From positions 1-8,601 of the forward strand of contig QKIM01000163.1 in the NCBI GenBank assembly GCA_003249585.1: a stretch of 8,601 nucleotides of DNA, given 5' to 3'. Shown here in pieces: positions 1 to 6,291 of this stretch; positions within the stretch are counted from its first letter, which is position 1; each line of letters starts with the position of its first letter. The notes beneath the pieces are model-generated. The model was not told the origin of the DNA. It did no database searches and saw nothing but the letters and a program-made list of their open reading frames with translations. Made by a program: the position numbers and the translations under genes. The stretch is from Deltaproteobacteria bacterium. GTDB lineage: Bacteria > Myxococcota_A > Polyangia > HGW-17.

Positions 1-2358
1 AGCGATCCTCTCTACGGCACGCCCAACATCGACGGCACCATCACCGAGGTCGAGGGAGACTGGTCGGCGGATCAGCACGTCGGCACCGACACCACGGCCA
101 CGGACTGGGGCACCAACGTCATGACCGGGCTCTATGCCGCCTATGATTCGAACAACCTCTACATCGGCGTGCAGGGCTTCGTCGAGGCGGCCAACAGCCT
201 CGTGGTCTTCATCGACACCGACTACGGCACCTCCAGCCAGGGCGTGGTCATCTCCTCGACCACGGACAACGACGGCGCCCTGGACAACTCCGTGAGCGCC
301 AGCATCACCGTGACGGACAGCTCCTTCAAGGCGGACTGGGCCGTGGGCACCAAGGGCATGGCCTCCGCGCCGGGCACCCTGGTCGACGAGGCCGGGTGGC
401 GCAACATCGGGCTCGACGGCACCAACTTCCCCTGGGCCGAGGGCCAGGTCGTGGCGGGAAGCGCCGGCTTCGAGGCCAGCATTCCCCTGGACACCCTCTT
501 CGGCGGGGACTACCCCGAGGGGACGCAGATCGCCCTCTTCGCCCGCCTCATCAACGAGGACGGCCAGTACTTCGCCAACCAGACCCTCCCCCAGGACAAC
601 GCCGCGACACCCTCCTCCGTGAGCCAGGTGTTCGTGCTCACCCTCCCCGGCGGCGGCACCCCCGTGTGCAACAACGACGGCACCTGCGACGACGGCGAGA
701 CCACGGCCAACTGCCCCGCCGACTGCCCCCCCGCGTGCAACAACGACGGCACCTGCGACGACGGCGAGACCGTTCAGAACTGCCCCGCCGACTGCGGCGG
801 CTCCACCGAGTGCGGCGACCCCGACGTCTTCCAGTGGGAGGACGCCGTGATGTACTTCGTGCTCGTGGATCGCTTCTTCGACAGCGACAACGCGAACTCC
901 CCCGTGGACAACGCCACCTGGGAAGCCCAGTATCAGGGCGGCGACTGGGCCGGCGTCGAGGACAAGCTCACCTACCTGGCGGACCTCGGCATCAACACCG
1001 TGTGGCTCTCCGCCCCCTACAACAACCGCGAGTACGCCGGGGCCGCCATCGACCCCTACTCCGACACACACCTGTACTCGGCCTACCACGGCTACTGGCC
1101 CTCCCCGGGGAACATCGACTACAGCGACCCCGACAACCCCACCCCCACGCCCTCCGTGGAGTCCCGGCTGGGGACCGACTCGGATCTGCACAGCCTCATC
1201 GACAGCCTCCACGCCGACAACATGTACGTGCTCTTCGACTACGTCATGAACCACGTGGACATCGCCTCGGATCTCTACGCCAACCACCAGAGCTGGTTCT
1301 ACAACGAGGACGGCAACACCATCCTGTGCTCCCCCGACAACTGGAACCACGACTACTACAGCACCCGCTGCGCCTTCACGGACTACCTGCCCCCCTTCGA
1401 CTTCTACAACCCCGAGGTCCGCGCCTGGTCCATCAACGACGCCGTGTGGTGGGCCAAGAACTTCGACATCGACGGCTACCGCCTCGACGCCATCAAGCAC
1501 GTGCCCATGGAGTGGCTCACGGAGCTGCGCACCCGCCTCAACAGCGAGTATCCGACCCCCACGGGCGGCCGCTTCTACCTCGTGGGCGAGACCTACGACT
1601 TCGACAGTCAGCAGACCCTGGCCAACTTCATCGACCCCTCCACCAAGCTCGACGGCCAGTTCGACTTCCCCATGCGCAAGCGGCTGTGTGACACGGTCTT
1701 CAACTACAGCATGGACTTCAACGCCTTCTTCGGCTGGATGGACGGCAACGACAACTACTACGCCTCCAACACCCTCATGTCCACCTGGGTGGGCAACCAC
1801 GACATCCCCCGCGCCATCCACTTCGCCTCCGGGCAGATCACCGACTGCTACACGGGCTCCAACGTGGGCAACAGCTGGGACTCCGGCTCCTACACCCAGC
1901 CATGGGACATCGAGCCCTACGAGCGCCTCGCCCTGGCCTTCGGCATCATGCTCACCAACCGCGGCGTGCCCCTCATCTATTACGGTGACGAGATCGGCAT
2001 GTCCGGCGGCGGCGACCCAGACAACCGGCGCATGATGCAGTGGGACGGCCTCTCCACCAACCAGCAGTGGCTGCAGGACCGCGTGCGCACCCTCATCAAC
2101 ATCCGCAACAGCAACGTGGCCCTGCGCCGCGGCTACCGCGTGACCCTCGTGGGCGGGCAGGACACCTTCTCCTACAAGATGGTGGGCTGCGGCACCGAGG
2201 AGGACGTCTACGTGATGGTCAACCGCGCCGGCCAGGCCAACCAGGTCTCCGGCCTCCCCGCAGGCACCTACACCGAGCTCGTCTCCGGCGACACGGTCGA
2301 CGGTGGCGGCACCGTTGAAGTCCCCGCCCGGGGCATCATGATCCTCAAGGCCCAGTAA
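1..2358 (+). CDS. Secreted GH13 alpha-amylase with N-terminal beta-sandwich and Cys-repeat linker (5' partial)
   Basis: The reading frame is open from base 1, so the true start and any signal peptide lie upstream; the ATG at 121 is internal to a beta-sandwich domain. In visible codons (codon 1 = bases 1-3), 1-215 resemble a DOMON/CBM9-like domain (LYIGVQG, VVFIDTDYG, FEASIPLDTLFGG). Codons 223-265 hold two four-cysteine repeats. The GH13 barrel spans about 275-700 and a C-terminal beta domain about 705-785. GH13 motifs are clear: YHGYW (362-366), region I DYVMNH (413-418), region II GYRLDAIKH with nucleophile Asp496, region III VGET with acid/base Glu530, and region IV VGNHD with Asp601. The family cleaves alpha-1,4-glucans by a retaining mechanism, so starch or glycogen breakdown outside the cytoplasm is expected. 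The YHGYW and KH motifs recall fungal-type alpha-amylases, but the subfamily is not settled. No C-terminal sorting signal follows the ILKAQ end. Family assignment is firm; exact substrate is inferred. Confidence 0.93.
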   Translation, partial: SDPLYGTPNIDGTITEVEGDWSADQHVGTDTTATDWGTNVMTGLYAAYDSNNLYIGVQGFVEAANSLVVFIDTDYGTSSQGVVISSTTDNDGALDNSVSASITVTDSSFKADWAVGTKGMASAPGTLVDEAGWRNIGLDGTNFPWAEGQVVAGSAGFEASIPLDTLFGGDYPEGTQIALFARLINEDGQYFANQTLPQDNAATPSSVSQVFVLTLPGGGTPVCNNDGTCDDGETTANCPADCPPACNNDGTCDDGETVQNCPADCGGSTECGDPDVFQWEDAVMYFVLVDRFFDSDNANSPVDNATWEAQYQGGDWAGVEDKLTYLADLGINTVWLSAPYNNREYAGAAIDPYSDTHLYSAYHGYWPSPGNIDYSDPDNPTPTPSVESRLGTDSDLHSLIDSLHADNMYVLFDYVMNHVDIASDLYANHQSWFYNEDGNTILCSPDNWNHDYYSTRCAFTDYLPPFDFYNPEVRAWSINDAVWWAKNFDIDGYRLDAIKHVPMEWLTELRTRLNSEYPTPTGGRFYLVGETYDFDSQQTLANFIDPSTKLDGQFDFPMRKRLCDTVFNYSMDFNAFFGWMDGNDNYYASNTLMSTWVGNHDIPRAIHFASGQITDCYTGSNVGNSWDSGSYTQPWDIEPYERLALAFGIMLTNRGVPLIYYGDEIGMSGGGDPDNRRMMQWDGLSTNQQWLQDRVRTLINIRNSNVALRRGYRVTLVGGQDTFSYKMVGCGTEEDVYVMVNRAGQANQVSGLPAGTYTELVSGDTVDGGGTVEVPARGIMILKAQ
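667..795 (+). repeat. Tandem Cys-repeat linker within the amylase gene, two copies
   Basis: Two copies of the pattern CNNDGTCDDGE-x5-NCPADC lie at 667-726 and 736-795, with a period of 69 bases (23 residues). The first 36 bases of each copy (667-702 and 736-771) are identical, which points to a recent duplication or gene conversion. Each copy has four cysteines and several Asp/Asn residues, suggesting a small disulfide-bonded and possibly calcium-binding module. It separates the N-terminal beta-sandwich from the GH13 barrel. Similar short CGDG/CDxGE modules are common in extracellular proteins of Myxococcota-type bacteria. A run of seven C (726-732) sits exactly between the copies. Confidence 0.85.
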
Positions 2359-2373
2359 AGTCCGCCATCTTCC

Positions 2374-2430
2374 GTACGGGCGTGCCGTGGCGAGCCCACC
2401 TCCAGCGGGCAGGACACGTCCTGCCCCTAC
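2374..2430. repeat. REPIN-like inverted pair A1-B1
   Basis: The order is GTAC foot (2374-2377), plus-oriented stem A1 (2378-2397), nine-base spacer, minus-oriented stem B1 (2407-2426), then CTAC (2427-2430), the complement of GTAG. Two REP-type hairpins pointing at each other with outward GTA feet is the arrangement called REPIN or BIME. In A1 one stem pair is broken (G at position 5 opposite A at position 16), so A1 may be decaying. B1 is a perfect nine-base-pair stem with a two-base centre. Confidence 0.6.
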
Positions 2431-2455
2431 ACAATGCAATGTACAAGGGTCTTCT

Positions 2456-2511
2456 GTAGGGGCTTGCCGTGGCGAGCCCTCCTCCAGCGGGCAGGACACG
2501 TCCTGCCGTAC
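2456..2511. repeat. REPIN-like inverted pair A2-B2, second copy of the module
   Basis: This repeats the A1-B1 module with an offset of exactly 82 bases for both stems. The order is GTAG foot (2456-2459), stem A2 (2460-2479), nine-base spacer TCCTCCAGC, stem B2 (2489-2507), then GTAC (2508-2511). B2 lacks its last stem base. Its terminal GTAC, which is its own reverse complement, also serves as the foot of the next unit, A3. The shared junction suggests recombination between repeat arms. Confidence 0.6.
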
Positions 2512-2531
2512 GGGCTTGCCGAGGCGAGCCC
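2508..2531 (+). repeat. REP-like unit A3
   Basis: A GTAC foot (2508-2511) is followed by the type A stem (2512-2531), with the loop changed from CGTG to CGAG. It lacks the ATCTTCC left flank seen in A1, A4 and the distant copy, because it is fused directly to B2. Confidence 0.65.
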
Positions 2532-2534
2532 TCT

Positions 2535-2569
2535 ATCTTCCGTACGGGCTTGCCGTGGCGAGCCCTCCC
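2535..2569 (+). repeat. REP-like unit A4 with full left flank
   Basis: The 15-mer ATCTTCCGTACGGGC at 2535-2549 is identical in A1 (2367-2381) and in the distant copy (8189-8203), so the mobile unit is longer than the hairpin, about 35 bases. The stem is 2546-2565 and the right flank is TCCC, as in the distant copy. Confidence 0.7.
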
Positions 2570-2580
2570 GGTGCACGGGA

Positions 2581-4614
2581 TCAGGGGTTTGCGGGATCGA
2601 AGAAGAGGGTGGGAGGCTGCTGGTGGGTGAAGCAGTAGATGCGCTCGTCGGCGGTGAGGGCGCAGGCTTCGCCGGAGTAGCTGTCGGTGAAGGCCACGGT
2701 GGTGAAGGGGAGGTGCCCCTCGTAGTAGAGCTCGCCGTCCGAGGCGAGGGAGCGCCACGTCACCAGGGCGCCCTCGGCCGTGAGCCCCAGGAGCTGCCCG
2801 TTGCTGAACCACACCTTGACCGCCGGGACCGAAGAGGGAAGGGCAAAGGGCTCCTGGAACAGCTCGGTCTGGGTGTCGAGCATGTACCCGAAGAGCTCGC
2901 CGTCGGTCGTGAGGACGAGGAGGTGGGTGTTGTCCGCGGCGAGCCACGCGGCCTTCCCCTTCGCGGGCAGGAGAACGGGCGCGGAGGCTCCGCAGGGCGG
3001 CTCCTGACACGAGGGGGTCCTTGTGTTGGTGGGCAGGGCCCAGCAATGGACCGCGCCTCCCTCGACGATGGCGCAGCCCATGGTTGTCACGGTGACGACC
3101 TGGGCGGCGGGGGCGGGGAGGTCCACGGACGTGGGGGAACAGGGGCCCTGGAAGGTGACTTCGTAGCCGTTCAGGCACACGTCGAAGCAGGACACCCGCC
3201 CGGCCCCGTCGATGGCGCAGGTGAGGAGCCCACCGGGCCGATGGGAGAGCCGCTCGAAGCCGTAGCCGGTGGCCACGGGCCACAGACCGGCCCTGAGGAT
3301 ATCTTCATCGATCATGGCGGTGGAGATGTAGAGGTCACCCGCGCTGTCCAGAAGCAGGGGCCCCGTGGTGGCGATGATGTCCAGATCCGAGGGCGTCATC
3401 AGGGGTGTGGCGCTGGCCGTGACCAGATACTGGCCCAGCTGGTGCGCCGTGTTGCCGCCCCAGCACAGGGTGCGCCCGTCGGCGGCCAGGCCGCACACGT
3501 GCTGTTCCTCCGTGGAGAGACACGTGGGGGGGGTGCCGCCGACCCCGAAGTTCGCAAAGGAGACCCCGCCGCCCACCGGGGGGACTGCAGTGGAGAAATC
3601 GGGTGATTCCCCGGCTCCCTTGAACGCGTCCCGTCCGCCGAAGCAGTAAAGGGTGCCGTCATCGGCCAGGGCGCAGTAGCCGTATTCGTAGCCGTCGATC
3701 GCGGTGAAGGCGACGTCGGGCAGGGTGGTCGTGGCTGCGTTGTCATAGTTGACCAGGCCGCCCTGGGCGAGCGCGCCGACGAGGAAGTAGCCCGCCCAGA
3801 TGGCGGTATAGCGTGCCTCGGGGGTGACCAAGACCGGTGCGTCCGGGCCATCGAGGTCGAAGGTGTCGTCGACACCCCAGCACATGGCCTCGCCCTCCGC
3901 GGTGAGGCCGCAGGTCAAGAGGCCCGGGCCGGCGGTGAGCTGCGTGTAGGGCCCGCCGGCCACGCGGGTGGGGGTATCGATGAAGGTGCGGCTGTCGCCG
4001 GGGACCGCCTGTCCGGCGTCGTTCTCGCCCCAGCACCAGGCGCTGCCCCCGGTGTCCAGGGCGCAGGCGCGGTATCTGCCTATGGTGACGGCGGTGGCCA
4101 CGAGGGAAGCCGACACCGTGGGGAAGATCGTGTCCAGGGCCCAGTCGCCGGCGAGATCGTAGTTGGTGCGGACCAGCCCGTCGGTGCCCAGGAAGACGCA
4201 GGAGTCTTCAATGCAGGAGAGGTCGGCAACGGGGAAGTCCAGCTCGATGCGCGTGGGGGAATCGGCGAAACCGCTGTCGAAGAGGTGCTCTCCCCACCAG
4301 TACAGATCGCCCCCGGTCGTGATCCCCCAGGAGCTGTGTGCCGCGGCGCCCACTTTGGCGAAGGCGACGGGTGCAGTGACCTCCATGGGGGTGTAGGCGA
4401 GCATGACGGAGCCGTCCCCGAAGTAGCCGCTGGCGTTGGTTCCCCAGGACCAGACGGCACCTGCGGGTTCCACGTAGCGGTTGATCCCCAGGCGTTGGTG
4501 GGTGTAGGTGTCAACCCAGGGCGCATGCTCTTCAGAGTTCGAGTCGCAGGAGGAGAAGGCTGGGCACACGAGCGTGATGGTGACGATCACGGGGATGATG
4601 GACCTGCTGTTCAT
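2581..4614 (-). CDS. RCC1-repeat beta-propeller lipoprotein, about 14 blades
   Basis: The protein has 677 residues from the ATG at 4612-4614. This start is chosen over an in-frame ATG 30 bases upstream because GGAGG (complement of 4621-4625) lies six bases before it and a signal peptide begins there. Residues 1-22 form a hydrophobic export signal ending in the lipobox-like FSSC, so Cys23 is probably lipidated; the -3 Phe is unusual. From about 50 to 665, 14 blade-end motifs recur every 35-60 residues (WSWG, WWG, CWGEN, CWGVD, CFGG, CWGGN, HCWA, YCFT and weaker ones). This is the RCC1/ATS1 propeller pattern and fits two seven-bladed propellers. Seven blades carry a C-x9-C pair (184/194, 235/245, 314/324, 374/384, 466/476, 514/524, 651/661), probably cross-strand disulfides. 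RCC1 folds bind proteins or other ligands; no catalytic domain is fused, so a surface binding role is inferred. The gene converges on the amylase and diverges from the zinc-ribbon gene. Confidence 0.88.
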   Translation of the reverse strand: MNSRSIIPVIVTITLVCPAFSSCDSNSEEHAPWVDTYTHQRLGINRYVEPAGAVWSWGTNASGYFGDGSVMLAYTPMEVTAPVAFAKVGAAAHSSWGITTGGDLYWWGEHLFDSGFADSPTRIELDFPVADLSCIEDSCVFLGTDGLVRTNYDLAGDWALDTIFPTVSASLVATAVTIGRYRACALDTGGSAWCWGENDAGQAVPGDSRTFIDTPTRVAGGPYTQLTAGPGLLTCGLTAEGEAMCWGVDDTFDLDGPDAPVLVTPEARYTAIWAGYFLVGALAQGGLVNYDNAATTTLPDVAFTAIDGYEYGYCALADDGTLYCFGGRDAFKGAGESPDFSTAVPPVGGGVSFANFGVGGTPPTCLSTEEQHVCGLAADGRTLCWGGNTAHQLGQYLVTASATPLMTPSDLDIIATTGPLLLDSAGDLYISTAMIDEDILRAGLWPVATGYGFERLSHRPGGLLTCAIDGAGRVSCFDVCLNGYEVTFQGPCSPTSVDLPAPAAQVVTVTTMGCAIVEGGAVHCWALPTNTRTPSCQEPPCGASAPVLLPAKGKAAWLAADNTHLLVLTTDGELFGYMLDTQTELFQEPFALPSSVPAVKVWFSNGQLLGLTAEGALVTWRSLASDGELYYEGHLPFTTVAFTDSYSGEACALTADERIYCFTHQQPPTLFFDPANP

Positions 4615-4620
4615 GGTGTA

Positions 4621-4661
4621 CCTCCGGATATTCATATACTCCAAACTCCAGAGCGTGTCCA
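4621..4661 (-). promoter_or_regulatory. Candidate promoter and ribosome site of the RCC1 lipoprotein gene
   Basis: Read on the minus strand, TGGACA (complement of 4656-4661, five of six matches to the sigma-70 -35 box) is followed after exactly 17 bases by TATATG (4633-4638, four of six matches to the -10 box). The ribosome site GGAGG is at 4621-4625. Transcription would start close to the ribosome site, giving a very short leader. An A-tract (complement of 4685-4691) lies about 24 bases upstream of the -35 box, a little far for a classical UP element. Confidence 0.4.
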
Positions 4662-4732
4662 GCTCCGGCGGGAAAGAGGATTTCTTTTTTTATGGACATC
4701 AGATACAGTCCTTGACAGAGGCAACGTGCCCT

Positions 4733-4738
4733 GGAGGA
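4733..4738 (+). promoter_or_regulatory. Ribosome binding site of the zinc-ribbon membrane protein gene
   Basis: GGAGGA ends four bases before the ATG at 4743 and fixes that start. No convincing promoter is visible for this gene. A TTGACA at 4712-4717 is too close to the start to serve as a -35 box. A TACAGT at 4704-4709 is a weak -10 candidate without a good -35 box. Confidence 0.7.
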
Positions 4739-4742
4739 CAGA

Positions 4743-6176
4743 ATGGTTCAGACGATAGTGTTCGGAGTTATTTTTGTCGCGATGGTGACGGGGATCATCG
4801 CAATCCTGGTCCGCCTGCACAGGTTGCGCAAGCGTCGCGAGGCCCAGAGCAAAGAGGTGGCCAGGCGCTTGGCAGACGCCGGTTTCCTCTACTCCACGGA
4901 CAGGTGGTACAGCGGAGCCACGGAGGAGGATTTCACGGTCCCCTGCGCCTTCACCACGCAGCTGGCCCGGAAGGAACCGGAGAAACCTGTCCCGAGTCTG
5001 CTGAAGTTCAAGGAGCATGCCTCCCTCTACGCCGCGTTCGACGGTCGGGAGTGCCGGTACGAGTTCAGGCCCACCGCTGAGAGTTCCTTGCCCGAGTGTT
5101 CCCTGGAGGTGCGCGTGGTCTGGTCCGGGATGCCCTTTGTGCCGGGACACGTCTATCTCTCCACGCAGTGGATGGCCCACTCGTGGTTCCGCAGGATGGA
5201 AAAAGAGAAGACCTTCACCACCCGGGGGAAGCTGGACGCGTACTTTAAGCGGGCGCATCTGGCGGGCCGTTTCAAGGCCGCCTTCCGGGACGAGCGGTTG
5301 CTGGACACCCTGGAGGCCTTCGTGGACCGCTGGCGGGGCTGGGTGACCTCCATGACCATCTACCGGACCATCGAATTGACCCTCGATCTGGCCGCGGCGA
5401 TTGAGGACGATGATTTTGTGGAGGAGTTCGACGCTCTCCGGCGTGACGCCTTCGAACTGGCGCAACACATCGACCGTGCCTTCAACGAGATCCCGCTCTC
5501 CATGAGCCGTGAGGCGCCGCAGTACGCCCGGATCACGCGACTGGACACCTGCCCCCACTGCGGGAGCGGACTGCCCCTCAACGGCTTCCACACCTCCCCC
5601 GCCTGCGGCTCCTGCGGCAAGGCCGTGGAGATCGGGAGGATGGGCTGGATCAAGACGCTGGTCGCCATGGCCATGACGCCCGAGGAGGAGAGTTTTTCTC
5701 GGTTCGGCTACAGCACCTGGTTCATGAGCCCGCCCAAGGGGACGACGCTGGACTTCCATCGCCCCACGTGCGCCCAGTGCGGCCAGGATCTCCCCGAGGA
5801 CCAGCTCGGCGGGCACGAGGCCCGCGACATCCCCTGTCCGGCCTGCGGTCACGTGAACACGGCCCGACCCACGCCGGACTGGGTCGCTCGCCTGACCCAC
5901 GAGCCTGTGACCATGATGTACAACGCCCGGGAGACGAAAGACGACGGCGCGGCCGTGGCCGCCGACGTGGACGAGACCGCCGTCAAACCTGTGGCTTTCA
6001 ACTGCCCCCAGTGCGCCGCGGGGCTCACCATCACCGCCGAGATGCCCCGGGTGACCGCCTGCGCCCACTGCGACGCTTCGGTCTACCTCCCCGACGGCCT
6101 CTGGAACGCCCTGCACCCCGTGAAGTCCACGACCCCCTGGTACATCCGCCTCGACCGCCGCGAATACACGGTCTGA
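4743..6176 (+). CDS. Single-pass membrane protein with three zinc ribbons, unknown function
   Basis: The protein has 477 residues and a strong ribosome site. Residues 3-23 are one hydrophobic segment, followed at once by a basic stretch (RLHRLRKRR), so by the positive-inside rule the rest should face the cytoplasm. Residues 35-260 form a mixed alpha/beta region I do not recognise; 163-250 look helical and rich in charged residues. The C-terminal part holds three CxxC...CxxC sets: 270/273/288/291, 343/346/365/368 and 421/424/440/443. Two are CPHCG/CPACG-like zinc ribbons and the third is CPQC...CAHC. The whole cysteine complement of these sites is intact, so three bound zinc ions are likely. 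Zinc ribbons of this kind bind nucleic acids or proteins. With a membrane anchor, a role in sensing, or in a membrane complex, is possible but not shown. An opposite-strand open frame over the same bases (4632-6116) has none of these signatures and is not a gene. Confidence 0.85.
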   Translation: MVQTIVFGVIFVAMVTGIIAILVRLHRLRKRREAQSKEVARRLADAGFLYSTDRWYSGATEEDFTVPCAFTTQLARKEPEKPVPSLLKFKEHASLYAAFDGRECRYEFRPTAESSLPECSLEVRVVWSGMPFVPGHVYLSTQWMAHSWFRRMEKEKTFTTRGKLDAYFKRAHLAGRFKAAFRDERLLDTLEAFVDRWRGWVTSMTIYRTIELTLDLAAAIEDDDFVEEFDALRRDAFELAQHIDRAFNEIPLSMSREAPQYARITRLDTCPHCGSGLPLNGFHTSPACGSCGKAVEIGRMGWIKTLVAMAMTPEEESFSRFGYSTWFMSPPKGTTLDFHRPTCAQCGQDLPEDQLGGHEARDIPCPACGHVNTARPTPDWVARLTHEPVTMMYNARETKDDGAAVAADVDETAVKPVAFNCPQCAAGLTITAEMPRVTACAHCDASVYLPDGLWNALHPVKSTTPWYIRLDRREYTV

Positions 6177-6189
6177 ACCTGACGATACG

Positions 6190-6240
6190 CCTCCAACGAC
6201 GTGTTGAGGGAGGGACCAGAAAAGGTATTTCCGTTGGTCC
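6190..6240 (+). other. Two inverted repeats in the gap before the Cys-rich lipoprotein gene
   Basis: A small hairpin (CCTC-c-AAC at 6190-6197 with GTTGAGG at 6203-6209) is followed by a larger one (GGACCA at 6213-6218 with TGGTCC at 6235-6240, plus inner GAAA/TTTC pairing). Neither is followed by a T-run, so they are not classical terminators. They may be a weak terminator for the upstream gene or structure in the leader of the next one. A TTGAGG and TATTTC pair 17 bases apart (6204-6209 and 6227-6232) is only a poor promoter match. Confidence 0.3.
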
Positions 6241-6291
6241 GGCGATATGGCACAATGCAGTCATTCAAAGGGAAGGTTCAACGGTGATGTG

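Larger units (their letters stand above)
2365..2569. repeat. Array of six REP-like hairpin repeats between convergent genes
   Basis: Six related hairpin units fill the gap between the amylase stop and the stop of the minus-strand RCC1 gene. Stems are A1 2378-2397, B1 2407-2426, A2 2460-2479, B2 2489-2507, A3 2512-2531 and A4 2546-2565. Type A reads GGGCTTGCCGTGGCGAGCCC. Type B, read on the minus strand, is GGGCAGGACGTGTCCTGCCC. Both therefore share GGGC, a CGTG loop and GCCC. A foot of GTAG (A2; B1 on the minus strand) or GTAC (A1, A3, A4, shared B2/A3) abuts each stem. This matches the layout of REP elements, which are moved by RAYT (REP-associated tyrosine transposase) proteins; no such gene is in the window. 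The hairpins might stabilise or end the two converging transcripts, but no T-run follows them. Confidence 0.8.

Noticed and set aside
121..123. ATG at 121 as the start of the amylase
   Set aside because: The frame is open and domain-like from base 1, the ATG lies inside the beta-sandwich, and there is neither a ribosome site nor a signal peptide at that point.
396..1691. 431-codon plus-strand frame inside the amylase gene
   Set aside because: It is Arg/Pro/His-rich, the usual product of an alternate frame of GC-rich DNA, while the overlapping frame holds all GH13 motifs.
2365..2569. CRISPR array reading of the repeats
   Set aside because: Spacing is uneven (29, 53, 29, 23 and 34 bases between stem starts), the units alternate in orientation and some share feet. 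There are no unique spacers of constant length and no cas gene.
2434..3606. 390-codon open frame on the plus strand across the repeats and the RCC1 gene
   Set aside because: It begins within the REP-like array, is Gly/Glu/Arg-rich and has no domain. The minus-strand frame shows clear RCC1 periodicity and a lipoprotein signal.
4712..4717. TTGACA as the -35 box of the zinc-ribbon gene
   Set aside because: Only 25 bases separate it from the ATG, so the matching -10 box would fall on the ribosome site, and no TATAAT-like sequence is there.
4632..6116. 494-codon open frame on the minus strand over the zinc-ribbon gene
   Set aside because: Its translation is Gly/Arg/His/Val-rich low-complexity sequence without motifs. 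The plus-strand frame has a ribosome site, a membrane segment and three intact cysteine sets. It is a shadow of GC-rich coding DNA.
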